Assembly: GCA_003220225.1 (NCBI GenBank) | Contig: QHRU01000035.1 | Location: 124,001-188,000 of the forward strand | Source: Candidatus Rokuibacteriota bacterium | Lineage (GTDB): Bacteria > Methylomirabilota > Methylomirabilia > Rokubacteriales > CSP1-6 | Length of the DNA stretch: 64,000 nt | Direction: 5' to 3' | Shown here: positions 45,954 through 56,269 of the stretch, piece by piece | How the letters are laid out: every line of letters begins with the position of its first letter | How positions within the stretch are numbered: position 1 is the first letter of the stretch | The notes under the pieces: model-generated | Database searches by the model: none | Seen by the model: only the letters and a program-made list of their open reading frames with translations | What the model was told of the DNA's origin: nothing | Translations under genes and position numbers: made by a program

Positions 45954-48242
45954 ATGCTGTCGGAGACCCGTCCCGCCAAGGTCGGCACGTGGACCGAGCC
46001 CGCCCTGCGCGTCCTTCGGGAACGTTACCTGCTCCGCAAGGACGGAGAGGTGATCGAGACGCCGGAGGAAATGTGCTGGCGGGTCGCGGTCTCGATTGCC
46101 GCGGGCGAGGGCCGATACGGCCGTAGCCAGGCGGCGGTTCGGGAGGTCGCCGAGGCCTTCTACGACATGATGGTGGACGGCTACTTCATCCCGAACTCAC
46201 CGACCCTGATGAACGCGGGCAAGGGCAACGGGCTGCAGTACTCGGCCTGCTACGTCCTGCCTGTCGGCGACTCGATGGAGGAGATCTTCGACTCCGTCAA
46301 GGCGGCCGCCATCATCCACAAGTCGGGCGGCGGCACGGGCTTCGCGTTCTCGCGGCTGCGCCCCAAGGACGACATCGTGTCGTCGACGGGCGGCCGGGCC
46401 TCCGGCCCGGTGTCCTTCCTGCGCGTCTTCAACGGCGCGACGGAAGCGGTCAAGCAGGGCGGCACGCGGCGCGGCGCGAACATGGGGATCCTGAAGGTCG
46501 ATCATCCCGACATCCTCGAGTTCATCGACTGCAAGCTCGACGGCGGGATCACGAACTTCAACATCTCCGTGGCCGCCACCGACACGTTCATGGAAGCGCT
46601 CTCCCGCGGCGAGGAGTACGACCTCGTCAACCCGCACACCAGGAAGGTGGTGGGGCGGCTCTCCGCCAGAGAAGTCTTCGACCGCATGGTGAGCGCGGCG
46701 TGGCGAACCGGCGATCCGGGCATGGTGTTCATCGACCGGATCAATGCGAGCCCTGCCAACCCGACGCCCGATCTCGGTCAGGTCGAGGCGACAAACCCGT
46801 GTGGTGAACAACCGCTTTTGCCGAACGAAGCCTGCAACCTTGGCTCGCTGAACGTCTCCAAGTTCGCGCGCCCGGGCGACGACAGTGAGCTGTCGATCGA
46901 TTGGGACGAGATGGAGCGGGTGGTGCGGCTCGCCGTGCGCTTCCTCGACGACGTCATCGAGATGAACCCGTACCCGCTGCCCGAGATCGACGCGACGGTC
47001 AAGTCCAACCGGCGCATCGGCCTCGGCATCATGGGCTGGGCGGATCTCCTGTTCATCATGGGCATCCCGTACGACAGCCAGGAGGCGATCGACCTCGCCG
47101 AGCGGCTCATGTCGTTCGTGAAGGACAAGGGGCACGACCAGTGCGCCAAGCTGGCCGAGGAGCGCGGGCCGTTCCCGAACTGGTCGAAGTCGATCTACAA
47201 GGACGTCCGGCCCATGCGCAACTCGACGGTCACCACGATCGCGCCGACCGGCACGATCTCGATGATCGCCGGGTGCTCGTCGGGCATCGAGCCGATCTTC
47301 GCGCTGGCCTTCCAGCACCGCGTGAAGCAGCCCGACGGCGAGCGCGTGCTCACCTTCGTCAACGAGACGTTCGAGGCCATCGCCAAGGCGCGCGGCTTCT
47401 ACTCCGACGCGCTGAAAGAGGAGATCGCCCGGCGCGGATCGCTGCACGGCATCCCGGGCCTGCCCGAGAACGCCGCCAACGTCTTCAAGACCTCCCACGA
47501 CATCCCGTTCGAGTGGCACGTCCGGCACCAGGCGGCCTTCCAGCGCTACACCGACAACGGCGTGTCGAAGACAATCAACCTGCCCAACGACGCCAGCGAG
47601 GAGGACGTCGCCTCCGCGTACCGGCTCGCGTGGGAGCTCGGCTGCCTCGGCATCACCGTGTTCCGCGACGGCTGCAAGGGCGAGCAGGTGCTCAACGTCG
47701 GCCTCGGCAAGAAGGACAAGTCGCCGGCCCAGCTGCCGACGGCGGGGCAGCAGGTCATCCGGCCGCGGCCGCACAGCCTGGCGGGCAAGACCTACCGCAA
47801 GGAGACGCCGATCGGCACCGCCTTCATCACGGTCAACGAGACCGAGGACGGCGAGCCCTTCGAGGTCTTCGTTCAGGTGGGCAAGGGCGGCTCCGACACC
47901 ATGGCCGTGGCCGAGGCGCTCGGACGGCTGATTTCGCTCACGTTGAGGCTACCTTCACCGCTCACGCCTCAGCGCCGGCTCGAAGAGGTCATCAGCCAGC
48001 TCTCGCGCATCGGCGGCGCCCAGCCGATGGGCTTCGGCGCCGGCAAGGTGCTGTCGCTGCCCGACGCGCTCGGCCGCACGCTGGCCGAGCACATCGGCCA
48101 GGTCAAGGTGGCCGGTCCGCCATCGACGAAGGCCGACGAGCGCCGGCGCATCGGCGACCTCTGCAAGGAGTGCGGCCAGGCGACCTTCGTGTACGAGGAA
48201 GGCTGCAAGAAGTGCCTGTCGTGCGGGTTCAACGAATGCTGA
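45954..48242 (+). CDS. nrdJ: adenosylcobalamin-dependent (class II) ribonucleotide reductase
   Basis: SPTLMNAGKGNGLQYSACYVLPVGDSMEEIFDSVKAAAIIHKSGGGTGFAFSRLRP; NPCGEQPLLPNEACNLGS; C-terminal zinc-ribbon CKECGQATFVYEEGCKKCLSCGFNEC. Confidence 0.95.
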   Translation: MLSETRPAKVGTWTEPALRVLRERYLLRKDGEVIETPEEMCWRVAVSIAAGEGRYGRSQAAVREVAEAFYDMMVDGYFIPNSPTLMNAGKGNGLQYSACYVLPVGDSMEEIFDSVKAAAIIHKSGGGTGFAFSRLRPKDDIVSSTGGRASGPVSFLRVFNGATEAVKQGGTRRGANMGILKVDHPDILEFIDCKLDGGITNFNISVAATDTFMEALSRGEEYDLVNPHTRKVVGRLSAREVFDRMVSAAWRTGDPGMVFIDRINASPANPTPDLGQVEATNPCGEQPLLPNEACNLGSLNVSKFARPGDDSELSIDWDEMERVVRLAVRFLDDVIEMNPYPLPEIDATVKSNRRIGLGIMGWADLLFIMGIPYDSQEAIDLAERLMSFVKDKGHDQCAKLAEERGPFPNWSKSIYKDVRPMRNSTVTTIAPTGTISMIAGCSSGIEPIFALAFQHRVKQPDGERVLTFVNETFEAIAKARGFYSDALKEEIARRGSLHGIPGLPENAANVFKTSHDIPFEWHVRHQAAFQRYTDNGVSKTINLPNDASEEDVASAYRLAWELGCLGITVFRDGCKGEQVLNVGLGKKDKSPAQLPTAGQQVIRPRPHSLAGKTYRKETPIGTAFITVNETEDGEPFEVFVQVGKGGSDTMAVAEALGRLISLTLRLPSPLTPQRRLEEVISQLSRIGGAQPMGFGAGKVLSLPDALGRTLAEHIGQVKVAGPPSTKADERRRIGDLCKECGQATFVYEEGCKKCLSCGFNEC

Positions 48243-48256
48243 TCCGGTTGCTGCTC

Positions 48257-48275
48257 CGGCGGGCGCGCAGCGCCC
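48257..48275 (+). terminator. hairpin downstream of nrdJ
   Basis: GCGGGCGC-gca-GCGCCCGC; a second hairpin GCGGGGAGCG-acgc-CGCTCCCCGC follows at about 48330-48353. Confidence 0.5.
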
Positions 48276-48393
48276 GCCAGCAGCGCAGCCGCCGCCGGAT
48301 TCGCCCGAGACGGTAGTCAGTCAACGTCGCGGGGAGCGACGCCGCTCCCCGCGCGGCGGCAGTCACGCGGTCGAACCCTGCTACAATCCGCGC

Positions 48394-48699
48394 ATGTTTT
48401 CGGGCGGCTCCTACGACGACGTCAAGCGCTGGCTCCACATGTTCCTCAACTCGCACGCCAAGCGTGAGAACCCGCGCGTCGAGGCAGTGCTGGACGACGA
48501 CGACGAGCGCGAGGGCCGCTCGTACGGCGCCTGGCTGCGGCTGGGCGAGCACTCGACCGGCCTGATGGAGTTCGATTACCATGAGGTCGCGCAGCATCGC
48601 GGCGAGCTGGCGTGGTGCGCCGCGCTCGCCGAGCGCGTCCGCCAAGAGGCGAGGACGCTCCTCGCCGGCAGCACCACCGCCAACGTCCGCGCCCGCTGA
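48394..48699 (+). CDS. conserved-looking hypothetical protein
   Basis: 101 aa; -10-like TACAAT 6 nt upstream of ATG; GC-typical codon use. Confidence 0.6.
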   Translation: MFSGGSYDDVKRWLHMFLNSHAKRENPRVEAVLDDDDEREGRSYGAWLRLGEHSTGLMEFDYHEVAQHRGELAWCAALAERVRQEARTLLAGSTTANVRAR

Positions 48700-48718
48700 G
48701 TCCCGCGCATCGCGCTGG

Positions 48719-50221
48719 GTGGCGGCCGGCGACGTCAACGGCTTCCTCGGCCTCGCCCTCGACAACGTCACGAACCTCGTCATCCTGTCCTCGCTCCTGA
48801 TCGGGGTCTTCGGCTTTCCCGCCGACCTCGTGCTCGGGCGCATGGTGCCCGGCACCGCCCTCGGCGTCCTCGTGGGCGATCTCGCCTACACGTGGCTCGC
48901 GCTGCGACTCATGCGCCGCAGCGGCCGCGCCGACGTGACCGCGATGCCCTTCGGCATCGACACGCCGACGCTCTTCGCGATGGTCTTCGGCGTGCTGGGG
49001 CCGGTGAAAGTCGCGACGGGCGACGCGATGCTCGCGTGGAAGGTCGGCATGGTCGCGACGCTGGCCATCGGCCTCGTCAAGACGGCGCTCGCCTTCGCCG
49101 GCGACTGGACCCGACGCGTGGTGCCGCGCGCGGCCCTGCTCGGCTCCATCGCGGGCGTCGCCATCTTGTTGATCGCGTTCCTGCCCACGCTCAAGATGCT
49201 GCGCGATCCGCTGGTGGGGTTGGTCGCGCTCGGCGTGCTGTTGCTGGCGCTCGTCGGCGGTGTTCGCATGCCGCTCGGCCTGCCCGGCGCCTTCGCGGCG
49301 GTGCTCGCCGGCACCGTGGTGCACTGGGGCGGCGTCTGGCTCACGGGCCGCGTCGATCGCGCGTTCACCGTGGGCACGCCGGTGATGGCGCTGCCGTGGC
49401 CGACGCTCGCCTGGCTCGACGCGCTGGACGCCGCGCTGCCATACCTCTCGGTCGCGCTGCCGTTCGCGCTGGTGACGATCATCGGCGGCATCGACAACAC
49501 CGAGTCGGCGGCCGCCGCCGGCGACGAGTACCGCGCGCGCGACATCCTCTTGACCGAAGCCGTCGCCACGCTCGTGGCCGGGCTGTGCGGCGGCGTCGTG
49601 CAGAACACGCCCTACATCGGCCACCCCGCGTACAAGGCGATGGGGGCGCGCGCCGGCTACACGCTCGCCACCGGGCTCGTCATCGGCGTCGGCGCGATGG
49701 TCGGCGTGCTCTCGATTCTCGTCACGCTGCTGCCGGAGGCCGCGGTGGCGCCGATTCTCGTCTTCATCGGCCTGGCGATCACCGCCCAGGCATTCCTCGC
49801 CTCGCCGCCGCGCCACGGCCCGGCCGTGGCCATCACGTTCGTGCCGGTGGCGGCGGCCGTCGTGCTGATCCAGCTCGGCGGCGTGCTCGCCGCCCTCGGC
49901 AAGTCGCCGGCCGACCTCCGCGGCGACGCCGCGCTGACCTACCGCACGCTGCTCGTCCTCGGCAACGGCTTCATCCTCACCGCCGTGCTCTGGGGCTGGG
50001 CGGTGGTGACGATGATCGACCGGCGCTTCCTCGTCACCGCCGCCGTGCTGGCCGTCGCCAGCCTCGCCACGCTCGTCGGCCTCGTGCACTCGCCGCTGCC
50101 GGGGGGCGCGCTCTTCTGGCCGTGGGCCGAGGGCGCGCCGCGCGCCCAGGCCCTGCCGCTGGCCGGCGCCTACGGCGTGCTGGCCGCGCTCTGCGCGGCG
50201 GCGAGCCTGCGCCGGCTGTAA
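48719..50221 (+). CDS. NCS2/AzgA-type purine permease-like transporter
   Basis: DVNGFLGLALDNVTNLVILSSLLIGVFGFPADLVLGRMVPGTALGVLVGDLAYTW, DVTAMPFGIDTPTLFAMVFGV, GGIDNTESAAAAGDEY, GGVVQNTPYIGHPAYKAMGARAGYTLATG. Confidence 0.82.
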   Translation: MAAGDVNGFLGLALDNVTNLVILSSLLIGVFGFPADLVLGRMVPGTALGVLVGDLAYTWLALRLMRRSGRADVTAMPFGIDTPTLFAMVFGVLGPVKVATGDAMLAWKVGMVATLAIGLVKTALAFAGDWTRRVVPRAALLGSIAGVAILLIAFLPTLKMLRDPLVGLVALGVLLLALVGGVRMPLGLPGAFAAVLAGTVVHWGGVWLTGRVDRAFTVGTPVMALPWPTLAWLDALDAALPYLSVALPFALVTIIGGIDNTESAAAAGDEYRARDILLTEAVATLVAGLCGGVVQNTPYIGHPAYKAMGARAGYTLATGLVIGVGAMVGVLSILVTLLPEAAVAPILVFIGLAITAQAFLASPPRHGPAVAITFVPVAAAVVLIQLGGVLAALGKSPADLRGDAALTYRTLLVLGNGFILTAVLWGWAVVTMIDRRFLVTAAVLAVASLATLVGLVHSPLPGGALFWPWAEGAPRAQALPLAGAYGVLAALCAAASLRRL

Positions 50222-50267
50222 GATCGGAGCCGCCGACGCCGGGGGGCGCAGGCGGAAGGAGAGTCCC

Positions 50268-50717
50268 ATGACCATCGCGAGCCTCCTCGCCAAGAAGGGG
50301 CCCAAGGTCGTTACCGTGCAGCCGGAGCAGACGATCCGCCAGGCGCTCGCCCTGCTCGCCGAGCACAACATCGGCGCCCTCGTCGTCGTGGACCCGGAGA
50401 GCCGGCCGATCGGCATCCTCTCCGAGCGCGACGTCGTGCGCGCCGCCGTGCGCGACGAGGCGGTGTTCACCAAGACGGTGAGCGCGCTCATGACCAGGGA
50501 CGTGATCCTCGGCCTGCCGCAGGACGACCTGGAGTCCGTCGGCCGCACCATGACCGACAAGCGCATCCGCCACCTGCCGGTGGTCGACCAGCGGCGGCTG
50601 GTCGGCATCATCTCGATCGGCGACGTCGTCAAGGCTCAGCGCGATCTCTACCGCGGCGAGGTCGAGAACCTCCAGATGGAGCTGACCGAAGAGCACGGCA
50701 GGCCCACGGCCAGATGA
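50268..50717 (+). CDS. CBS-domain protein
   Basis: VVTVQPEQTIRQALALLAEHNIGALVVVDPESRPIGILSERDVVRA; RIRHLPVVDQRRLVGIISIGDVVK. Confidence 0.93.
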   Translation: MTIASLLAKKGPKVVTVQPEQTIRQALALLAEHNIGALVVVDPESRPIGILSERDVVRAAVRDEAVFTKTVSALMTRDVILGLPQDDLESVGRTMTDKRIRHLPVVDQRRLVGIISIGDVVKAQRDLYRGEVENLQMELTEEHGRPTAR

Positions 50718-52117
50718 CGCGACCCGGCACCGAGGCGCAGCCGCTGCGCGTCGCGATCGTCGGGGCCGGTCCCGCCGGGTTCTACGCCACGGACCAGCTG
50801 TTCCGCACGCCGGGTCTCGTGGTCGAGGTGGACATGTACGACCGGGTGCCGACGCCCTACGGGCTCGTGCGCGCCGGCGTCGCCCCGGATCACCAGAAGA
50901 TCAAGGCGGTGACCGCGGCGTTCGACAAGGTCGCGGCCAATCCGGCCTTTCGATTTTTCGGCGGCGTGGAGCTCGGACGCCACCTGAGCGTGGACGACCT
51001 CCGCGCCCATTACCACATGGTCCTCTACACGACGGGCGCGCAGACCGATCGGCGCATGGGGATCCCCGGCGAGGATCTCCAGCGCAGCCACGCCGCCACC
51101 GAGTTCGTCGCCTGGTACAACGGCCATCCCGACTATCGCGACCTCACGTTCGATCTCTCGCAGGAGCGCGCGGCCGTCGTCGGCGTCGGCAACGTTGCGG
51201 CCGACGTCGCGCGGATCCTCTCGCGCACGCCCGAGGAGCTGGCGGCGACCGACATCGCCGACTACGCGCTCGAGGCGCTGAGCGCGAGCCGCATCCGCGA
51301 GGTGTACGTGCTCGGCCGCCGCGGTCCGGCGCAGGCCGCGTTCACCAACCCCGAGGTGCGCGAGCTGGGCGAGCTCGCCGGCGCCGACGTCAGCGCCCAG
51401 CCCGAGGAGGTGGAGCCGGACGAGCTGACCCGGCAGGTGCTCGAGCGCGCGCCGGACCGTGCGACGCAGAAGAAGATCGAGATCATCAAGGAGTACGCGC
51501 GGCGCACGCCGACGGGCAAGCCCCGGCGGCTCGTCATGCGCTTCCTCGTCTCGCCCGTCGAGCTGCGTGACGACGGCACGGGCGCGGTGGGCGGCATGCG
51601 GCTGGTGAAGAATCGCCTCTACGCGACGGCCACCGGCACGCTGCAGCCGAAGGCGACGGACCAGGTCGAGGACCTGCCGGTCGGCCTGGTGTTCCGGTCC
51701 GTCGGCTATCGCGGCGTGCCGGTGCCCGGCGTGCCCTTCAACGATGACTGGGGCGTAATCCTCAACGCGAAGGGCCGCGTGCTCGACCCGCAGACGAAGC
51801 ACCCGCTCGTCGGGCAGTACACGGCCGGCTGGATCAAGCGCGGGCCGACCGGCGTCATCGGGACCAACAAGCCCGACGCGGCGGAGACGGTGGCCGGCAT
51901 GATCGAAGATCTGGCGCGCGACATCCACCTGAGGCCGGCCGATCCGTCGCCGGCAGCCGTCGAGCGGCTGATCCGCGAGCGGCAGCCCCAGTATCTTTCG
52001 TACCAGGACTGGCTGCGGCTCGACGAGATCGAGACTCGGCGCGGGAGGGAAACCGGGAAGCCCCGCGTGAAGTTCACTCGAGTGAAGGACATGCTGGCGG
52101 CCCTCGGCCGCGCGTGA
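50714..52117 (+). CDS. ferredoxin/adrenodoxin-NADP reductase-like flavoprotein (FprA type)
   Basis: RVAIVGAGPAGFYATDQL, VDMYDRVPTPYGLVRAGVAPDHQKIKAVT, AAVVGVGNVAADVARIL, VYVLGRRGPAQAAFTNPEVRELG. Confidence 0.92.
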   Translation: MTRPGTEAQPLRVAIVGAGPAGFYATDQLFRTPGLVVEVDMYDRVPTPYGLVRAGVAPDHQKIKAVTAAFDKVAANPAFRFFGGVELGRHLSVDDLRAHYHMVLYTTGAQTDRRMGIPGEDLQRSHAATEFVAWYNGHPDYRDLTFDLSQERAAVVGVGNVAADVARILSRTPEELAATDIADYALEALSASRIREVYVLGRRGPAQAAFTNPEVRELGELAGADVSAQPEEVEPDELTRQVLERAPDRATQKKIEIIKEYARRTPTGKPRRLVMRFLVSPVELRDDGTGAVGGMRLVKNRLYATATGTLQPKATDQVEDLPVGLVFRSVGYRGVPVPGVPFNDDWGVILNAKGRVLDPQTKHPLVGQYTAGWIKRGPTGVIGTNKPDAAETVAGMIEDLARDIHLRPADPSPAAVERLIRERQPQYLSYQDWLRLDEIETRRGRETGKPRVKFTRVKDMLAALGRA

Positions 52118-52163
52118 TATCGTGACGCCGTTCACGATCGTTTTCTTCCCGAGAGGAGATCCC

Positions 52164-52580
52164 ATGAGGCCGTTCCGCAAGTCGTCGATCGTCGCCGCCG
52201 CCGCGCTCGCGATCGGAGTCGTTTCCGGCGTCTGGGCGCAGGGGGAGTGGAAAGCGCCGGCCGACGCGAAGAACACCAAGAACCCGCTCGCAGCCAAGAA
52301 GGGCGACGCGAAGCTCCTGGCCGACGCCAAGAAGCTCGCCGAGCAGAACTGCGCGACGTGCCACGGTCCCAGCGGCAAGGGCGACGGCCCGGCCGCGGCG
52401 GCGCTGCCGCCGCCGAAGCCCGCGGACTGGACGTCGAAGAAGCTCGCGAGCGAGACCGACGGGGAGCTCTTCTGGAAGATCAGCAACGGCCGCGGCGCGA
52501 TGCCCCCGTGGAAGCACCTGCCGGAGGAGCAGCGCTGGGCCCTCATCAACTACATCCGGTCGCTGCAGCCGAAGAGCTAG
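52164..52580 (+). CDS. c-type cytochrome (single CXXCH)
   Basis: Signal peptide; AEQNCATCHGPSGKGDGPAAAAL; MPPWKHLPEEQRWALINYIRSL. Confidence 0.92.
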   Translation: MRPFRKSSIVAAAALAIGVVSGVWAQGEWKAPADAKNTKNPLAAKKGDAKLLADAKKLAEQNCATCHGPSGKGDGPAAAALPPPKPADWTSKKLASETDGELFWKISNGRGAMPPWKHLPEEQRWALINYIRSLQPKS

Positions 52581-52612
52581 AGGCGCCGCCGCGCAGGCCC
52601 TGATCTCACCAC

Positions 52613-52640
52613 GCCCCGCCGACCCATCGGCGGGGCATTC
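52613..52640 (+). terminator. Rho-independent-like terminator
   Basis: GCCCCGCCGA-ccca-TCGGCGGGGC followed by ATTCGTCTGT. Confidence 0.65.
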
Positions 52641-52658
52641 GTCTGTCCGGCGACGGGC

Positions 52659-53594
52659 ATGACGCGCCTCGCGACGATCGATCTCGGCACCAACACCGTC
52701 CACCTGCTCGTGGCCGAGGTGACGCCGCGCGCCCGCGGCTGGCGCACCGTGCTCGCCACGCAACGGGTGACACGGCTCGGCGAGGGCGTGTCCGCGACGG
52801 GCGCGCTCGGCGACCTTCCGGCCGCACGCACGGCGGCGGTCGTCGTCGACTACGTCGCGCGGGCGCGCGCCGCCGGCGCCGCGCGCGTGGCCATCGTGGC
52901 CACCAGCGCGGTGCGCGACGCCGCCAACGGTCGCGCCTTCGCCGCCGATCTCGAGCGCGCCACCGGCGTCGCCGTCCGCGTGATCAGCGGTGAGGAAGAG
53001 GCGCGGCTGACGCTCGCCGGCATCGTCGCCGGGCTCGGCCCGCTGCGAGGCGTCGCCATCGCGTTCGACATCGGCGGCGGATCGACGGAATACATCCTGA
53101 CACGCGACGGCGCGCTGGTCACCGCGGCGAGCCTCCGGCTCGGCGTGGTGCCGCTCGCCGAGCGGTTTGCCTTCCCGGGCCCGGTGGAGCCGGTTCGCTA
53201 CGCGACGCTGCGGGCCGAGGTGGACGCGCAGCTCGCGCGCGAGCTGCCGGCGGCGATCGCGACGGCGCGCGTGGACGTGCTCGTCGGCACCGCGGGCACC
53301 GTCACCACCCTGGCCGCGCTCGACCTCGGCCTCGCCGACTACGATCCCGCGCGCGTGCAGGGCCACACGCTCACCCGCGAGGCGATCGCGCGCCAGCACC
53401 GGCGGCTGGCGGCCCTGGACCTTGCCGGACGCGCGCGAGTGCCGTGCCTGGAGCCCGGGCGGGCCGACCTGATCGTCCCAGGCGTCGCCATCGTCGAGGC
53501 GACGCTGGCACGCCTTCACTGCGAGCGGCTGGTCGTGAGCGACTTTAGCCTGAGAGAGGGCATCCTGGCCGAGCTCGCCGCGCGCGAGGTTTGA
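52659..53594 (+). CDS. Ppx/GppA phosphatase family protein
   Basis: LATIDLGTNTVHLLVAEV, TSAVRDAANGRAFAADLERATGVAVRVISGEEEARLTLAGI, AFDIGGGSTEYIL, LVGTAGTVTTLAALDLGL. Confidence 0.92.
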   Translation: MTRLATIDLGTNTVHLLVAEVTPRARGWRTVLATQRVTRLGEGVSATGALGDLPAARTAAVVVDYVARARAAGAARVAIVATSAVRDAANGRAFAADLERATGVAVRVISGEEEARLTLAGIVAGLGPLRGVAIAFDIGGGSTEYILTRDGALVTAASLRLGVVPLAERFAFPGPVEPVRYATLRAEVDAQLARELPAAIATARVDVLVGTAGTVTTLAALDLGLADYDPARVQGHTLTREAIARQHRRLAALDLAGRARVPCLEPGRADLIVPGVAIVEATLARLHCERLVVSDFSLREGILAELAAREV

Positions 53595-53620
53595 CAGGCC
53601 CGGAGCCGCCGTCTTATCCT
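53591..53620 (+). promoter_or_regulatory. promoter for HNH gene
   Basis: TTGACA (53591-53596), 18-bp spacer, TATCCT (53615-53620), 9 nt to ATG 53630. Confidence 0.6.
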
Positions 53621-53629
53621 GTTGTGGCC

Positions 53630-54160
53630 ATGGATGAAGTAGCGGTACTCGTGTTGAACCATACGTTCGAGCCGCTACATTTCACCAACGCCCGTCGCGC
53701 CATCACGCTCCTGCTCGCCGGCAAGGCCGAATCCGTCGAGGGCTCGCCACGCGTGATCCGCTCGCCGTCGCGCGCCTTCCCGCTGCCGGCGGTGATCCGC
53801 CTCGCCGTCTACATCCGCAAGCCGTTCCTCGACCGCGTCGCGTTCAACAAGAAGAACATCCTCCGGCGCGACGGCTATACGTGCCAGTACTGCAACCGCC
53901 GTGGCGAGCGCCTCACCGTGGACCACGTCCTGCCGCGCTCGCGCGGCGGCGACACCACGTGGACGAACGTCGTCGCGGCCTGCCTGCGCTGCAACCTCAA
54001 GAAGGGGAACCGGCTACCGGAAGAGACCGGGATGCGTCTGGTTCGTGAGCCGATCCACCCCAAGTTCGTCTTCTCGACGCACATGCTGAGGCACCCGCAC
54101 GCGCACTCGCTGCTGGATTCGTGGCGCAAGTACCTGGTCGCGGTACCCACGCCGTCCTAA
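53630..54160 (+). CDS. HNH endonuclease family protein
   Basis: [79 protein letters not shown]. Confidence 0.92.
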   Translation: MDEVAVLVLNHTFEPLHFTNARRAITLLLAGKAESVEGSPRVIRSPSRAFPLPAVIRLAVYIRKPFLDRVAFNKKNILRRDGYTCQYCNRRGERLTVDHVLPRSRGGDTTWTNVVAACLRCNLKKGNRLPEETGMRLVREPIHPKFVFSTHMLRHPHAHSLLDSWRKYLVAVPTPS

Positions 54161-56157
54161 CGACGCGGCCCGCCGCGTTCAGGCTGTCCTCCGAGTACGA
54201 GCCCCGCGGAGACCAGCCGCGCGCCATCGAGGACCTCACGCGCCTCGTCGTGGAGGGGCGCCGCCACACCGTCCTGCGCGGCGTCACCGGCTCCGGCAAG
54301 ACGTACACGATCGCCAACCTGATCGCCAATACCGGGCGGCCGACGCTGGTGCTCTCTCCCAACAAGACCCTGGCCGCTCAGCTGTTCAGTGAATTCAAAG
54401 CGTTCTTTCCCGACAATGCGATCGAATATTTCGTGTCGTATTACGACTACTACCAGCCCGAGGCCTACATCCCGCAGTCGGACACGTACATCGAGAAGGA
54501 CGCGCTCATCAACGACGAGATCGACCGCATGCGCCACTCGGCGACGCGCTCGCTGCTCGAGCGGCGCGACGTGGTGGTGGTGGCCTCCGTCTCGTGCATC
54601 TACGGCATCGGCGCGCCCGAGACCTACAAGGAGATGCACCTGTCGGTGCGGGAAGGGGAGTCCCTCGACCGCGACGAGATCGTGCGGCGGCTGGTGGCCG
54701 TGCAGTACGAGCGCAACGACTACGACTTCCACCGTGGCACCTTCCGCGTGCGCGGCGACGTGGTCGAGATCTTCCCCGCCAACGAGGAGTCGCACGCCCT
54801 GCGCGTCGAGCTGTGGGGCGACGTGGTGGAGGCGATCCACCGCATCGACCCCCTCAAGGGCGCGGTGCTCGAGCGCCTGCCCGAGGTGCACGTCTACCCG
54901 GCCAGCCATTACGTGACGCCGGCCGAGCAGCTCGAGCGCGCGATGGTGACCATCCAGGAGGAGCTGGGCGAGCGCCTGGCCTTCCTCAAGACGCGCAACC
55001 GGCTGCTGGAAGCCCAGCGGCTCGAGCAGCGCACGCTGTTCGACCTCGAGATGCTGCGCGAGCTCGGGTACTGCCACGGCATCGAGAACTACTCGCGCCA
55101 CCTCACCGGGCGGCGGCCGGGCGAGCCGCCGCCGGTGCTCATCGAGTACCTGCCGTCGGACGCGCTGGTGGTCATCGACGAGAGCCACGTGGCCGTCCCG
55201 CAGATCCGCGGCATGTATTACGGCGACCGCTCGCGCAAGGAGGCGCTCGTCGAGTACGGCTTCCGGCTGCCGTCGGCGTTCGACAACCGCCCGCTGACCT
55301 TCGAGGAGTTCACGCGGATCGTCAAGCAGACCGTGTACGTGTCGGCCACGCCCAGCGACTACGAGCTGCGGCTGGCCGACGACGCGGTGGCCGAGCAGGT
55401 CATCCGGCCCACCGGCCTGACGGACCCGAAGATCACCGTGCGCCCCGCCGGCGACCAGGTGGACGACCTGCTGCACGAGGTGCGCGCCCGCGCCGACCGC
55501 GAGGAGCGCGTGCTGGTGACCACGCTCACCAAGCGCATGGCCGAGGACCTCACCGAGTACTACCAGCAGCTCGGCCTCCGCGTGCGCTACCTGCACTCCG
55601 ACATCGACACCCTCGACCGCGTGGCGCTCATCCGTGACCTGCGCCTCGGCAAGTTCGACTGCCTCATCGGCATCAATCTCCTGCGAGAGGGCCTCGACAT
55701 CCCCGAGGTCTCGCTGGTGGCGATCCTCGACGCGGACAAGGAAGGCTACCTGCGCTCGGGCACGTCCCTGATCCAGACGGCGGGGCGGGCCGCGCGCAAC
55801 CTCAACGGCGAGGTCATCATGTACGCCGACCACGTCACCGACTCCATGGCGCAGACCCTCAAGGAGACGGACCGGCGCCGCGCGCTGCAGGCCAAGTACA
55901 ACGAGGAGCACGGCATCACGCCTGAGACCATCCGGTCGTCCATTCGCGAGCTGCTCCAGACGGTCTACGAGCGCGACTACTACACGGTCGAGGTCGAGGC
56001 GCCCGCGAAGGAGACGTTCGACTCGCCCGCCGACCTCGAGCGGCGGATCGCCGAGCTGGACGCGCAGATGAAGGACGCCGCCCGCCGGCTCGACTTCGAG
56101 CAGGCGGCCGAGCTGCGCGACCGCATCCGCGCCCTCCGCCGCCAGCAGGTCAGCTGA
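54121..56157 (+). CDS. uvrB: excinuclease ABC subunit B
   Basis: [46 protein letters not shown]-terminal UVR motif. GTG 54121 overlaps HNH gene; true start uncertain. Confidence 0.96.
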   Translation: MAQVPGRGTHAVLTTRPAAFRLSSEYEPRGDQPRAIEDLTRLVVEGRRHTVLRGVTGSGKTYTIANLIANTGRPTLVLSPNKTLAAQLFSEFKAFFPDNAIEYFVSYYDYYQPEAYIPQSDTYIEKDALINDEIDRMRHSATRSLLERRDVVVVASVSCIYGIGAPETYKEMHLSVREGESLDRDEIVRRLVAVQYERNDYDFHRGTFRVRGDVVEIFPANEESHALRVELWGDVVEAIHRIDPLKGAVLERLPEVHVYPASHYVTPAEQLERAMVTIQEELGERLAFLKTRNRLLEAQRLEQRTLFDLEMLRELGYCHGIENYSRHLTGRRPGEPPPVLIEYLPSDALVVIDESHVAVPQIRGMYYGDRSRKEALVEYGFRLPSAFDNRPLTFEEFTRIVKQTVYVSATPSDYELRLADDAVAEQVIRPTGLTDPKITVRPAGDQVDDLLHEVRARADREERVLVTTLTKRMAEDLTEYYQQLGLRVRYLHSDIDTLDRVALIRDLRLGKFDCLIGINLLREGLDIPEVSLVAILDADKEGYLRSGTSLIQTAGRAARNLNGEVIMYADHVTDSMAQTLKETDRRRALQAKYNEEHGITPETIRSSIRELLQTVYERDYYTVEVEAPAKETFDSPADLERRIAELDAQMKDAARRLDFEQAAELRDRIRALRRQQVS

Positions 56158-56269
56158 GCCGTCACCAGAAGATCGGGCGACGGTCGACCGGGCGAGTTGG
56201 AGCCACGCCCATCTAGATCAGGCCACCCACGTTCTTACCCGATCTCGCGGACCCCGCTACAATAAATAC